A stretch of DNA of 64,000 nucleotides from Truepera radiovictrix DSM 17093 (GCF_000092425.1 NC_014221.1:1369001-1433000); one strand, 5' to 3'. Counted from the stretch's first letter, positions 42,830 through 51,465 are shown. The notes: generated by a model from the letters alone, not told the origin. Numbers and translations are program-made.

Positions 42830-44335
42830 TCAGCGGGCTTTTTCCACCAAGTGCAGGTCTTGGAAGGTCGCCGAGACGTACGGGTGGAGCTGCCAACCCG
42901 TGATGGTGTCGTGGTTAACGCCGATCTCCTCGGTGTTGTTGATAAAAGCGAAGGGCGCGTCGGCCATCAGCACCGCTTGGGCTTCCCGGTAGACCGCGTT
43001 GCTCTCCTCCGAACCGGGCTCGAGCCTCCGTCCCTCCTCCAAAAGCGCGTCCAGCTCGGGGTTGGTGTAAGCGATGTAGTTGTTGTCCCCGCGCGAATGG
43101 AAGAGCTCGAACATGGCGTAGTTCGGGTCGACGTTGCCGGTCCAACCGAGCAAGAAGAGGTCGAAGTCGGCCGTGTCGGTGTCCAGGATGCGGTCGATAA
43201 AGGCACCGAACTCCTCGACGAAGACCTCGAGGTTGACGCCGACTTGCGCCGCCTCGAACTGCAGCACCTCGGCGATCTGGACGCGCACGGGGTTCTCGTT
43301 CGTGTGGAGCCGTAAGGAGAGACCGTCACCGTAACCCGCCTCTTCGAGCAGCTCGCGGGCGCGCTCGGGGTCGTAGTCGTAGCGCGGCACGTCTGGGTTG
43401 TACCAGGGCACGCCGGGGGCGATGGGGCCGGTGGCGACCGAACCGATCCCCTGCAAGATGCGTTCGACGATGGCCTCGCGCGGGATAAGGTGGCCTATCG
43501 CCTGACGCACCCGCACGTCCGACAGCGCCTCGTTGCGGAAGTTGAAGCCCACGTACGCGTGCCCCAAACCGACGGCGCGCTGGACGGTGATCCCCTCGGT
43601 CGCCTCTAGACGCGTCACCTCGGCGGGGACGACTTGGCCGTGGTAGAGGTCGATCTCGCCGCCCTCGAAGGCTAGGAGCCGGGTGGCGTCTTCGGTGATG
43701 GGCCGAAACTCGACCGCGTCGACCTGTGCGCGCCCGCCCCAGTAGTCCTCGTAGGCGCTTAACACCATGCGGTCGTCACGCGCCCACGACTCGAACACGA
43801 AGGGCCCCGTGCCCACCGGGTTGCGGCCGAAGTCCCCTTCTTCCCCGAGGTCGGCCGGGACGATGTGGAGCCGCGCGATGTTGTTGAGGATAAAGGCGTT
43901 CTCACCCGACAGGTCGAAGCGGACGGTGTGCTCATCCAAGACCTCGATGTTGGTGATGTCCTCCAAAAGCCCCGGGTTGGCGCCCGGGTTGTCGGGGTTT
44001 AACACCCACTCGAAGGTGTAGCGGACGTCCTCGGCCGTAAAGGGGCGCCCGTGGTGGAAGGTGACCCCCTGGCGCAGCGCGAAGGTGACGCTGCTCCCGT
44101 CCTCGGCGAACGTCCACGACTCGGCGAGGCGCGGCTGCAAGGTGAGGTCCTCGGGGCTGTAGGTTAGCAGCGTCTCCATAATCGGGTACATGCGCTGGTA
44201 CGAGTAGGCGTCGTAGGTGGTGCGCGGGTCGAGGTCGGAGGCTTCGGCGACGGTGGCGATCACCAGGCGCGTCTGCGCGAAGGCGGTGCTAGCGAGGAGC
44301 GCGCAGCTAAGGGCGAGGGCGAAGGGGCGTTTCAT
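42830..44335 (-). CDS. Peptide-type ABC transporter substrate-binding protein (second importer)
   Basis: 501 residues, family 5 receptor with a signal peptide (MKRPFALALSCALLASTAFA, cut near AFA-Q). Blocks: VTFALRQGVTFHHGRPFTAEDV, GRNPVGTGPFVFESW, DVRVRQAIGHLIPREAIVERIL, FLLGWTGNVDPNYAMFELFHS. AGGAGG lies before the ATG. It follows the M24 gene by 30 bases, so the imported ligand is probably the substrate of the M24 enzyme, an oligopeptide or amide (inference). Confidence 0.93.
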   Translation of the reverse strand: MKRPFALALSCALLASTAFAQTRLVIATVAEASDLDPRTTYDAYSYQRMYPIMETLLTYSPEDLTLQPRLAESWTFAEDGSSVTFALRQGVTFHHGRPFTAEDVRYTFEWVLNPDNPGANPGLLEDITNIEVLDEHTVRFDLSGENAFILNNIARLHIVPADLGEEGDFGRNPVGTGPFVFESWARDDRMVLSAYEDYWGGRAQVDAVEFRPITEDATRLLAFEGGEIDLYHGQVVPAEVTRLEATEGITVQRAVGLGHAYVGFNFRNEALSDVRVRQAIGHLIPREAIVERILQGIGSVATGPIAPGVPWYNPDVPRYDYDPERARELLEEAGYGDGLSLRLHTNENPVRVQIAEVLQFEAAQVGVNLEVFVEEFGAFIDRILDTDTADFDLFLLGWTGNVDPNYAMFELFHSRGDNNYIAYTNPELDALLEEGRRLEPGSEESNAVYREAQAVLMADAPFAFINNTEEIGVNHDTITGWQLHPYVSATFQDLHLVEKAR

Positions 44336-44365
44336 AGGGACCTCCTGAGGCTGGGCATGGTGCGG

Positions 44366-45553
44366 CTAGATGAGGGTGAGTTCTCGGGGGGGCGTGCTGA
44401 GGAGTTCGGCCCCCTGGGCGGTCACGAGCACGTCTTGCTCGAGCCCAATGGGCGCCCCGCTCTGGCCCGTCACGCCGTGCACCACGGGTTCGACGGTGTA
44501 GACCTCGTTTTCGCGTAAGGGGACGTTGCCGCGCTCCCCGTAGCGGGCACCCAGGGGCGCTAGAAGCGTGCCGCCGTCGTGGACGGTGCGACCGATCTGG
44601 TGGCCGAGCGCGTGGGGGTAGGGGGTGATGCCCCCCGCCTCGAGGTGCTCGCGCGCGACCGCGTCGATTTCAAACCCGCGCTTGCCGGGGGCGATGGCGT
44701 CGATCGCGCGCATCATGGCACCCCGGCCGGTGACGAAGCGGTGCTGGACGCTTTCGGGCGGCCCGCTCTCCCCCTCGCGGCGGGCGTAGTAGGTCCGCTG
44801 GATGTCGCTGGTGTAGCCCTCGACGTAGACGCCCATGTCGACCACCACCACATCCCCCGGCGTGACCCGCGCCTCGCTCGCGGGGCGGTGGCCGATGCCC
44901 GCGTTCCCGACCATGACGTTCGCGCCGTCGCCGAACGAGTGCGTGACGCCGTAGTGGCGGTGGCGGGCCTTGACGAACGCGGCGGCCTCGAGCTCGCTCA
45001 CCCCCGGACGCAAAAACGCCCCCAACTCGTCCAAGACGCGCTCGGTCACCCGCACCGCCTCGCGGATGCGGCGCACCTCCTCGGGGGTCTTCTGGCTGCG
45101 CAGCGCGTCCAAGATCCCCTGCGCGCTCCGGATGCGGCTCTCGAAGTCGTCCCAGCCGAGCACGCGCCTGAGTTTCCGGTAGAGGCCGACGCTCAGGCCG
45201 TCGGCTAGGGGGTCGCTCTCGCTAAAGTCGAGCGCCAGCGTCTTCGGCTGGGCGCGCTCTAAAAGCGCGCCTAGCGGCGCCTCGAAACCGCCTTGCCCGT
45301 AGGGGGTGATCGCAAAAGCGCCGCTCGCGGCAATCGGCGCGACGTCGTAGTCGGCGACGACGGCGAACTTCTGGCCGCTTTTGGTCAAGAGAAAGGCCGC
45401 TTCGCCGACCATCTCGGTGTTGGCAAAAAGCAGCGTGGCGGGGTCGCTCCCCTCGCGGCAGAGCACAAGCCACGCGTCGGCCTCCAGGCTCGGCAGCAGC
45501 GCGTCTAGCTGCGCCTGCTTCTCGCGGATGAGGGTGAGGTCGCTCGGTGTCAT
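44366..45553 (-). CDS. M24-family peptidase/hydrolase (Xaa-Pro peptidase-like)
   Basis: 395 residues, creatinase/aminopeptidase P architecture: N-terminal creatinase-N domain (1-150) and C-terminal pita-bread domain. All five metal ligands are visible: Asp in VVVVDMGVY, Asp in TSDIQRTYY, His in PHALGHQIGRTVHDGG, Glu in VYTVEPVV and Glu in IGLEQDVL. Likely hydrolyses Xaa-Pro or a related amide. Transcribed from a strong divergent promoter (TTGACA, 17 bases, TACACT) just beside the ATTGAAC palindrome. An 8-codon leader ORF overlaps its ATG. Confidence 0.9.
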   Translation of the reverse strand: MTPSDLTLIREKQAQLDALLPSLEADAWLVLCREGSDPATLLFANTEMVGEAAFLLTKSGQKFAVVADYDVAPIAASGAFAITPYGQGGFEAPLGALLERAQPKTLALDFSESDPLADGLSVGLYRKLRRVLGWDDFESRIRSAQGILDALRSQKTPEEVRRIREAVRVTERVLDELGAFLRPGVSELEAAAFVKARHRHYGVTHSFGDGANVMVGNAGIGHRPASEARVTPGDVVVVDMGVYVEGYTSDIQRTYYARREGESGPPESVQHRFVTGRGAMMRAIDAIAPGKRGFEIDAVAREHLEAGGITPYPHALGHQIGRTVHDGGTLLAPLGARYGERGNVPLRENEVYTVEPVVHGVTGQSGAPIGLEQDVLVTAQGAELLSTPPRELTLI

Positions 45554-45576
45554 CGGGCGGCTTTCTCGGGTCTCAT
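45550..45576 (-). CDS. Possible 8-aa leader ORF upstream of the M24 gene
   Basis: MRPEKAAR then TGA, the stop overlapping the ATG of the M24 gene as ATGA (45553-45550). AAAGGAG lies about 13 bases upstream, a long spacing. Not leaderless: transcription should start near 45638. Reported because the same overlap appears before the regulator at 40113; alone it could be chance. Confidence 0.35.
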   Translation of the reverse strand: MRPEKAAR

Positions 45577-45644
45577 CTGGGTCGGGTCGCTCCTTTTGCG
45601 CTTGGGTGGCTGAGTGTTTATGCGGCCGCGCGGAAGTTCTTTAG

Positions 45645-45673
45645 AGTGTAGTCCCGGCAGCAGAGGGTGTCAA
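45645..45673 (-). promoter_or_regulatory. Sigma-70 promoter of the M24/importer operon
   Basis: On the minus strand TTGACA (45673-45668), 17-base spacer, TACACT (45650-45645). Expected start near 45638, leader about 85 nt. The palindrome at 45677-45693 ends 3 bases upstream of the -35 box, so a bound regulator would block or contact RNA polymerase. Confidence 0.8.
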
Positions 45674-45676
45674 GAT

Positions 45677-45693
45677 ATTGAACTTCGTTCAAT
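45677..45693. promoter_or_regulatory. Perfect palindromic operator ATTGAAC-TTC-GTTCAAT
   Basis: A 17-base inverted repeat with 7-base arms between the divergent M24 and flavin reductase genes. The arm equals the half-site repeated in the XRE-cupin promoter (40032-40038 and 40053-40059). On the plus side its right arm occupies the expected -35 region (TTCAAT, 17 bases, TATGCA at 45711-45716). Confidence 0.7.
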
Positions 45694-45752
45694 GAAGTGA
45701 AATAGTGGGGTATGCACCCCCACACCCCCTTGCGACCTCGAGGCGCTGCGTC

Positions 45753-46367
45753 ATGAGTGCGCCCCTAGGCCCCGACGCGCCCTCCCCCCTCGTCTGCACC
45801 GCCCCGCCGACGCGCTTTTTCGGCTACTACCCCGGCACGGTCGCCGTCGTCACGGCGGCCGCCGACGGTGACCGTAACGTCATGAGCGCGGGCTGGCACG
45901 CGGCGCTGTCCGCCGAACCGCCCCTCTACGGGGTGGCGGTGGCGCCGGAGCGCTACACCTACGGGTTGCTGAGAGCGAGCGGCGCGTTTGCCGTGCACTT
46001 CCTCCCCTTCGGGCGCGCCGACGCGGTCGCCGGCGCGGGGAGCTTGAGCCGCCACGAGGGGGTCGACAAGTTCGCGGCGCTCGGCCTCGCGTGGCGCCCC
46101 GGCACAAAGACCCCCGCACCCATCTTGCAAGACGCCTACCTCGCCTACGAGTGCCGCCTCCAGAACGCGCTCCCGACGGGCGACCACACCTGGTTCGTCG
46201 GCGAGGTTGTGGCGCTGCACTACCGTCCGGAGGCGTTCGGCGAACGCCTGATGCAGGCGAGCGAGCGGGTCGCGCCCGCGGTCTACTACGGCCGGGCGAC
46301 CTACGAGGCGTTGGGGGCGGGCGAACGGGCCGTCTTCCCACCGGACGCGTTTAGGGAGCGGGCGTGA
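45753..46367 (+). CDS. Flavin reductase-like (FMN-binding split barrel) protein
   Basis: 204 residues. Core GYYPGTVAVVTAAADGDRNV, MSAGWHAALSAEPPLYGVAV, YTYGLLRASGAFAVHFLPFG and NALPTGDHTWFVGEVVAL follow the flavin reductase-like pattern of DIM6/NTAB proteins, which bind FMN and reduce flavin or act with it. The ATG at 45753 starts at MSAPLGPD; AGGCG precedes it. First gene of the plus-strand half of the cluster; its stop overlaps the next start (GTGA). Confidence 0.85.
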   Translation: MSAPLGPDAPSPLVCTAPPTRFFGYYPGTVAVVTAAADGDRNVMSAGWHAALSAEPPLYGVAVAPERYTYGLLRASGAFAVHFLPFGRADAVAGAGSLSRHEGVDKFAALGLAWRPGTKTPAPILQDAYLAYECRLQNALPTGDHTWFVGEVVALHYRPEAFGERLMQASERVAPAVYYGRATYEALGAGERAVFPPDAFRERA

Positions 46368-47626
46368 AGCTCCTGCCTTTGGCACGGCAAGCGGAGGTCA
46401 CCAACGGCTGGCTCCGCGAGCGGCTGCGGGCGGTGCTCCCCGAGGTGATGCGGCGCGCGCGCGTCGACCTCTGGCTGGTGGTCGCCCGCGAGTACAACGA
46501 GGACCCCGTCTTGCCGAGCCTCCTACCCGCCCCCATGATGGGCGCGCGGCGCCGCACGATGCTCGTCTTTCACGCGCCCGAGGGGGGCGCTTTCGAGGCG
46601 CTGGCGATCGCCAACGCGGGCGTCGGACTTGACGGCTTTTACACGCCGATGTGGGACAAGACGATGCTCGCCGAGGCCGCCGAGGACCAGTGGGCGTGTT
46701 TGCGGCGGGTGGTGGCCGAGCGGAACCCCAAACGCATCGGGGTCAACGTCAGCGCCGAGATCGCCTTCGCCGACGGGCTCTCCAAAAGCGAACACGACGC
46801 GCTCATGGCGGCGCTCGGGCCGGAGCTGGCCGCGCGCTGCGTGAGCGCCGAGGAGGTGGTCGTCGGGTGGTTGAGCCGCCGCCTAGAGGGTGAGATCGAA
46901 GCCGCGGACGGTATCAACGCCCTGGCGCACGGCCTCATCGCGGAGGCGTTTTCACCCCGCGTCGTGCACCCGGGGGTGACGACCGCTGTGGAGGTCGCCT
47001 GGTGGCTGCGCGAGCGCGCGCGGTCTCTGGGCCTGGGCTGCTGGTTTCAACCCTCGGTGTCCATCCAGCGGCGCGGCGAACACCTGGGCGACCTCGGCAG
47101 CAGCCCGGACGCGGTCATCCGCCGCGGCGACCTGTTGCACTGCGACTTCGGGTTGCACTACCTGGGGCTCGCGACCGACACCCAACAGAACGCCTACGTG
47201 CGGCGGCTCGGTGAGAGCGGCCCCCCGGCCGGGATGGTGGCGGCGCTCGCCAAGGCTAAATGGCAGCAGGAGCTCTTGGCGGCCGAGATGGTCATCGGGC
47301 GCAGCGGCAACGAGGTGCTGCGCGCGGCGCGCGCGGCGATGGCGCGCGCCGGCCTCGAGGGCCGCATCTACACCCACCCCATCGGCTATCACGGGCACGG
47401 GGCGGGGCCGATGATCGGCCGCTACGACAACCAGGAGGGGTTGCCCGGCGCGGGCGAGCTGCGCCTGCAAGACGCCACCCTCTTCTCGTTCGAGATGTTC
47501 GTCGAGCACGCGTTGCCGGAGTGGGACGGGCAGCGCATCAAACTGGCCACGGAGCAGTGCGTGGCGTTTCGCGGCGGGGAGGTCCACTTCCTGGGGGGGC
47601 GGCAGACCGCGTGGCACCTCATCTAG
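46364..47626 (+). CDS. Second M24-family hydrolase
   Basis: 420 residues, divergent from the M24 protein at 44366. N-terminal MKLLPLARQAEVTNGWLRER and VDLWLVVAREYNEDPVLPSL, then the pita-bread domain with all five ligands: Asp in LLHCDFGLHY, Asp in LATDTQQNAY, His in YHGHGAGPMIG, Glu in LFSFEMFVEH and Glu in LATEQCVAF. Function unknown; M24 members include prolidases, creatinase and ectoine hydrolase. Starts with a GTGA overlap on the flavin reductase gene and overlaps the next gene by 16 bases, so the three are one coupled unit. Confidence 0.87.
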   Translation: MKLLPLARQAEVTNGWLRERLRAVLPEVMRRARVDLWLVVAREYNEDPVLPSLLPAPMMGARRRTMLVFHAPEGGAFEALAIANAGVGLDGFYTPMWDKTMLAEAAEDQWACLRRVVAERNPKRIGVNVSAEIAFADGLSKSEHDALMAALGPELAARCVSAEEVVVGWLSRRLEGEIEAADGINALAHGLIAEAFSPRVVHPGVTTAVEVAWWLRERARSLGLGCWFQPSVSIQRRGEHLGDLGSSPDAVIRRGDLLHCDFGLHYLGLATDTQQNAYVRRLGESGPPAGMVAALAKAKWQQELLAAEMVIGRSGNEVLRAARAAMARAGLEGRIYTHPIGYHGHGAGPMIGRYDNQEGLPGAGELRLQDATLFSFEMFVEHALPEWDGQRIKLATEQCVAFRGGEVHFLGGRQTAWHLI

Positions 47627-49095
47627 ACGCCCCCGGGGCCCCGGCACCGGTCGAGCGCTGCGAGCTGGCGCCGGGACTTTCCGTCTCCCGCGTCCTCACC
47701 GGGCTCTGGCAAGTGGCCGACATGGAGCGCGGCGGCAAGCTCGAGCCGCGCGCCGCCGCGCGCGCCATGGTGCCCTACGTGGAGGCCGGGCTGACGAGCT
47801 TCGACATGGCCGACCACTACGGCTCGGCGGAGGAGATCGCCGGGACCTTCGGCCCCCGCAGCCCCTCGGGCACCCCCGTGCAGCGGCTCACCAAATGGGT
47901 GCCCGAACCCGGCCCCCTGACCAAAAGGGACGTGCGCGCGGCGGTGGAGCGCGCCCTGCGGCGCCTCCGGACGGAGCGCCTGGACCTGTTGCAGTTTCAC
48001 ACCTGGAGCTACGCCGACCCGAGCTACCTAGACGCCCTCTTCTGGCTCCAGGAGCTGCAGGCGGAGGGGCTCGTGGCGCACCTCGGGCTGACGAACGTCG
48101 ACGCGGCGCACCTGCGGCTGGTGCTCTCGAGCGGCCTTGAGGTGGTCTCCAACCAGGTGTCGTTTTCGCTCCTCGACCAGCGGGCGGCGGGGGAGATGAC
48201 GGCGCTCTGCCTCGAGCGGGGCGTCAAGCTGCTCGCCTACGGCACCCTCGCGGGGGGCTTTCTGTCGGAGCGCTGGCTGGGGCAGCCGGAGCCTGCCTGG
48301 GAGCGCCTGACGACCTGGTCGCAGCGCAAGTACCGCCGCTTTATCGAGGCGGCGGGCGGCTGGGGGGCGTTCCAGGGTGTTTTGCGGGCGGCGGCGCACG
48401 TGGCGCGGCGCCACGGCGTGTCGGTCGCCAACGTCGCCGTGCGGAGCGTTCTCGAGCAACCCGCCGTCGGCGGCGTGATCGTCGGCGCGCGCCTCGGCCA
48501 GAGCGAGCACCTTGACGACACGCTGCGCGTCTTTTCGTTTCGCCTCGACGAGACCGACCGCGCGGCGCTCCGCGGCGCCCTCTCGGCCCTCGCGCCAATC
48601 CCCGGCGACTGCGGCGACGAGTACCGCCGCCCGCCCTTTTTGACCGCCGCGGGCGACCTCAGCCACCACGTCGCCACCTTTCCGCCCCCCTACCCGAGCT
48701 GCACCCGCGCGGACGGTCGGCGCGTGGCGCTGAGCGGCACCCCCTGGGAGGCGCTGGCCGGGTACGCCCGCGCGGTGCGCGTCGGGGACCGCATCCTCGT
48801 GTCGGGGACCACGGCGACCCACGGGGGGCGGCTAATTGGCGGGGCGGACGCCGCCGCGCAGTTTCACTTCGCGGTGGACAAGCTCGAGGGCGCCCTGAGG
48901 TCGCTCGGGGGCCGCCTGGAGGACGTCGTGCGCACGCGCGTCTATGTCCGCGACCTAGCGGACTGGGAGGCGGTGGCGCGGGCGCACGGGGCCAGATTCA
49001 GGGAGATCAGCCCCGCCAACACGCTCGTGCAGGCGGGGCTGGTGGGGGAGGGGTACTTGGTGGAGCTCGAGGCGGAGGCGGTGGTGGGGGGCTGA
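47611..49095 (+). CDS. Aldo/keto reductase fused to a RidA-family domain
   Basis: 494 residues. Residues about 15-340 are an aldo/keto reductase with the full tetrad: Asp and Tyr in SFDMADHYGSAEE, Lys in RLTKWVPE, His in LLQFHTWSY, and an NADPH-binding end (VGGVIVGARLGQSEHL). From about 365 on is a RidA/YjgF trimer-type domain (YARAVRVGDRILVSGTTATH, VVRTRVYVRDLADWEAVARAH, VELEAEAVVGG). The Arg that activates water in RidA enzymes (in the PARS block) is Asn here (SPANTLVQAG), so it may bind rather than hydrolyse imines. The GTG at 47611 overlaps the M24 gene end. Confidence 0.88.
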   Translation: MAPHLDAPGAPAPVERCELAPGLSVSRVLTGLWQVADMERGGKLEPRAAARAMVPYVEAGLTSFDMADHYGSAEEIAGTFGPRSPSGTPVQRLTKWVPEPGPLTKRDVRAAVERALRRLRTERLDLLQFHTWSYADPSYLDALFWLQELQAEGLVAHLGLTNVDAAHLRLVLSSGLEVVSNQVSFSLLDQRAAGEMTALCLERGVKLLAYGTLAGGFLSERWLGQPEPAWERLTTWSQRKYRRFIEAAGGWGAFQGVLRAAAHVARRHGVSVANVAVRSVLEQPAVGGVIVGARLGQSEHLDDTLRVFSFRLDETDRAALRGALSALAPIPGDCGDEYRRPPFLTAAGDLSHHVATFPPPYPSCTRADGRRVALSGTPWEALAGYARAVRVGDRILVSGTTATHGGRLIGGADAAAQFHFAVDKLEGALRSLGGRLEDVVRTRVYVRDLADWEAVARAHGARFREISPANTLVQAGLVGEGYLVELEAEAVVGG

Positions 49096-49192
49096 AGCGG
49101 GCGCTGAGGGGGCGTTCCTGGCCTCAGACGCCCCGAGCCGGGCGTGACCGACGGCACTAGCGCGCCGCTGCGCAAACGGTTAGCCTGTTTTT

Positions 49193-49954
49193 ATGGCAGC
49201 AGCTGCCCTGGAGCTTCGCGGCCTCAGCAAGCGCTTCGGCGCCGTGCGGGCGGTTCACGAGCTCGATTTGCGCGTCCCCCAGGGCGAGCTCTACGCCCTC
49301 TTGGGCCCCAACGGCGCGGGTAAGACCACCACCTTGCGGATGGTGGCGGGGCTGCTGGCACCCGACCGAGGGGACGCTCTCATCCTGGGCGCGAGCGTTC
49401 GGGAGCGCCCGACCGAGGCCAAGCGGGCGCTCGCCTACCTCCCCGACGATCCCATGCTCTACGGCAAGCTGCGGCCCGGCGAGTACCTCGAGTTCGTGGC
49501 AGGGCTCTGGGGGGTGCCCCCCGAGGAGGCGGCGCCGCGCGCAGAGGCGCTTTTGGAGCGCTTCGACCTGTGGCGGCACCGGCGCGACCTCACCGAGACC
49601 TTTTCACGCGGTATGAAGCAGAAGCTAGCGCTCGCCGGGGCGCTCGTCCACGCGCCCAAGGTGATGATCCTCGACGAGCCCCTGACGGGCCTCGACGCGG
49701 CGGCCGCGCGCGACGTCAAGGCGCTCCTCGCGGACTTCGTGAGCGCGGGCAACACCGTGGTCTTGACCACCCACATCATGGAGGTCGCCGAACGCTTGGC
49801 CGAGCGCATCGGCATCCTGAGCGGCGGGAGCTTGCGCGCCGAGGGCACGCTGGCCGAGCTGCGCGCCCTGAGCGGCGGCGAGGGCAGCTTGGAAGAGGTC
49901 TTTTTGGAGCTCGTCGGGGACGGGGCCGAGCAGCAGGAGAGGGCTGGGGCGTGA
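49193..49954 (+). CDS. ABC exporter ATP-binding protein
   Basis: 253 residues, ABC-2 type ATPase: Walker A GPNGAGKTTTLRM (about 42), Q-loop YLPDDPMLYGKLRPGEYLEF, signature FSRGMKQKLALAGALV (Ser-Arg-Gly instead of Ser-Gly-Gly), Walker B MILDEPLTGLD, H-loop LTTHIMEV. The ATG at 49193 is 6 bases after TAGCCT, the leaderless pattern. Its stop overlaps the permease GTG (GTGA). Substrate unknown. Confidence 0.93.
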   Translation: MAAAALELRGLSKRFGAVRAVHELDLRVPQGELYALLGPNGAGKTTTLRMVAGLLAPDRGDALILGASVRERPTEAKRALAYLPDDPMLYGKLRPGEYLEFVAGLWGVPPEEAAPRAEALLERFDLWRHRRDLTETFSRGMKQKLALAGALVHAPKVMILDEPLTGLDAAAARDVKALLADFVSAGNTVVLTTHIMEVAERLAERIGILSGGSLRAEGTLAELRALSGGEGSLEEVFLELVGDGAEQQERAGA

Positions 49955-51465
49955 GGCCGGGCTCCTGGCTCTGGCTCGTGCGGCACGACCTGCGCCTCGG
50001 CTGGCGCGACCTGGCGGCGCGTTGGAACCCGCGCCTCGTCGCCGCGCTCGTCCTCGGCGCGCTCGGGGTGGTTCATCTGGTGCTCTGGCTGCTCCTGCGC
50101 GAGGTCCGCCTCGAGCTCTCGGACGAGCTGCACACCGCCCTGCTCTGGGTCGTGACCGGCGGTCTCGCGCTGGCCTTTGTCCTGGCGCTCGGCTTCGGGA
50201 TGAACCGCAGCCTGCTGATGCTCTTCGAACGCGGCGACCTGGACCTCCTCCTCTCCTCGCCGGTGTCCGCTCGAGCGGTCTTCGCGAGCCGCGCGACGGG
50301 CGTCGCTTTGAGCGTGCTCCTCGCGTTCGCCCCCTTCGTGGTGCCGCTCGTGAGCGCCGGGGTGATGCTCGGCCTGCCGCGGCTGCTCGGCCTCTACCCA
50401 GCGCTGTTGGCGCTCGCGCTAGTGGCCTCGAGCCTGGGCCTGCTTGTCGTCCTCTGCCTGGTGCGGCTCGTCGGCGCGCGCGCCACCCGCACCCTGACGC
50501 AGATCCTAAGCAGCCTCGTCGGCGCGGCGCTCTTTCTCGCGTACTACTTCGTGCTCCTTACGGGGTGGCGGCCGCCCTGGCAGCTAGGGGACGGCGCGCC
50601 GCTGCCCGGGCCGGACAGCCCGCTCTGGTGGCCGGCGCGCGCCGCCCTGGCCGAACCCCTGCCGCTCGCTATCGGCCTCATGCTCGGCGCGGGGCTCTTC
50701 TGGCTGACGGTTGCGCTCACCCACCGCCGCTTCGTCGCCGGTACGCAGGCCGCCCTAAGCGTGCGGCGGCGCGCCGCGGCGCACCGCGGGTCCTTGCGCT
50801 TCCGGGGCGGGTTGTTGTGGGTGGTGTTCGCCAAGGAGTGGCGGCTGCTCCGGCGCGACCCCTACCTCCTCTCGCAGACGCTGCTGCAGGTGCTCTACCT
50901 GATCCCCTTGGCCTTTTTTCTCTTTCGCGGCGAGGACGGTTTTACCGGCCTGCCCCCCGGCGCGCTGGGGGTCGGTGTGGTCCTGCTGGCCGGCACCCTC
51001 GCGAGCACCCTCACGCGCATCTGCGTCGCCGCCGAGGACGCGCCCGAGCTCCTGGCGGCCGCGCCGCTGCCGCGCGGCCGCCTGCGCTGGCTCAAGCTGG
51101 GGGCGGCGCTGACACCCCTGTGGCTCTTGTGCCTGCCGCTCGTAACGACGCTCGCTCTGCGGGGCACGCCGGGCTGGTGGTGGATCCTCCTCGGCTTCGC
51201 CGGCATGACCCTCTCGGTGGGTGTGATCAACGTCTGGAGCGCGCACCCCATCCCTCGCAGCGACCTCTTTAAGCGCCAGGGCTACAGGGACCGCGACGTG
51301 GTGCTCACCCTTATCGAAGCGCTCCTCATCTTCGCCTGGCTGGGCGCGACTTGGGGGTTGGTGGTGGGCGCGTGGTGGGGATGGCTAGCGCTCGCCTTGG
51401 GGCTGCTGCTGCCGGGGGTCGCCTACGGGCGCTACCGGGAGCAGGGTTCGGGGCTGAGCTACTGA
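49951..51465 (+). CDS. ABC-2 type exporter permease
   Basis: 504 residues with about twelve hydrophobic segments, an unusually large ABC-2 permease of duplicated appearance. Visible blocks: FGMNRSLLMLFERGDLDLLLSSPVSARAVFASR (the cytoplasmic helix that meets the ATPase) and, in the second half, VFAKEWRLLRRDPYLLSQT and APELLAAAPLPRGRLRWLK, a second copy of the same logic. The GTG at 49951 overlaps the ATPase stop. With the ATPase it forms a complete exporter. Confidence 0.88.
   Translation: MRPGSWLWLVRHDLRLGWRDLAARWNPRLVAALVLGALGVVHLVLWLLLREVRLELSDELHTALLWVVTGGLALAFVLALGFGMNRSLLMLFERGDLDLLLSSPVSARAVFASRATGVALSVLLAFAPFVVPLVSAGVMLGLPRLLGLYPALLALALVASSLGLLVVLCLVRLVGARATRTLTQILSSLVGAALFLAYYFVLLTGWRPPWQLGDGAPLPGPDSPLWWPARAALAEPLPLAIGLMLGAGLFWLTVALTHRRFVAGTQAALSVRRRAAAHRGSLRFRGGLLWVVFAKEWRLLRRDPYLLSQTLLQVLYLIPLAFFLFRGEDGFTGLPPGALGVGVVLLAGTLASTLTRICVAAEDAPELLAAAPLPRGRLRWLKLGAALTPLWLLCLPLVTTLALRGTPGWWWILLGFAGMTLSVGVINVWSAHPIPRSDLFKRQGYRDRDVVLTLIEALLIFAWLGATWGLVVGAWWGWLALALGLLLPGVAYGRYREQGSGLSY

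Noticed and set aside
47260-47610. Longer version of the AKR-RidA protein starting inside the M24 gene
   Set aside because: It is an alternative frame of the M24 coding region; AKR homology begins after 47611.
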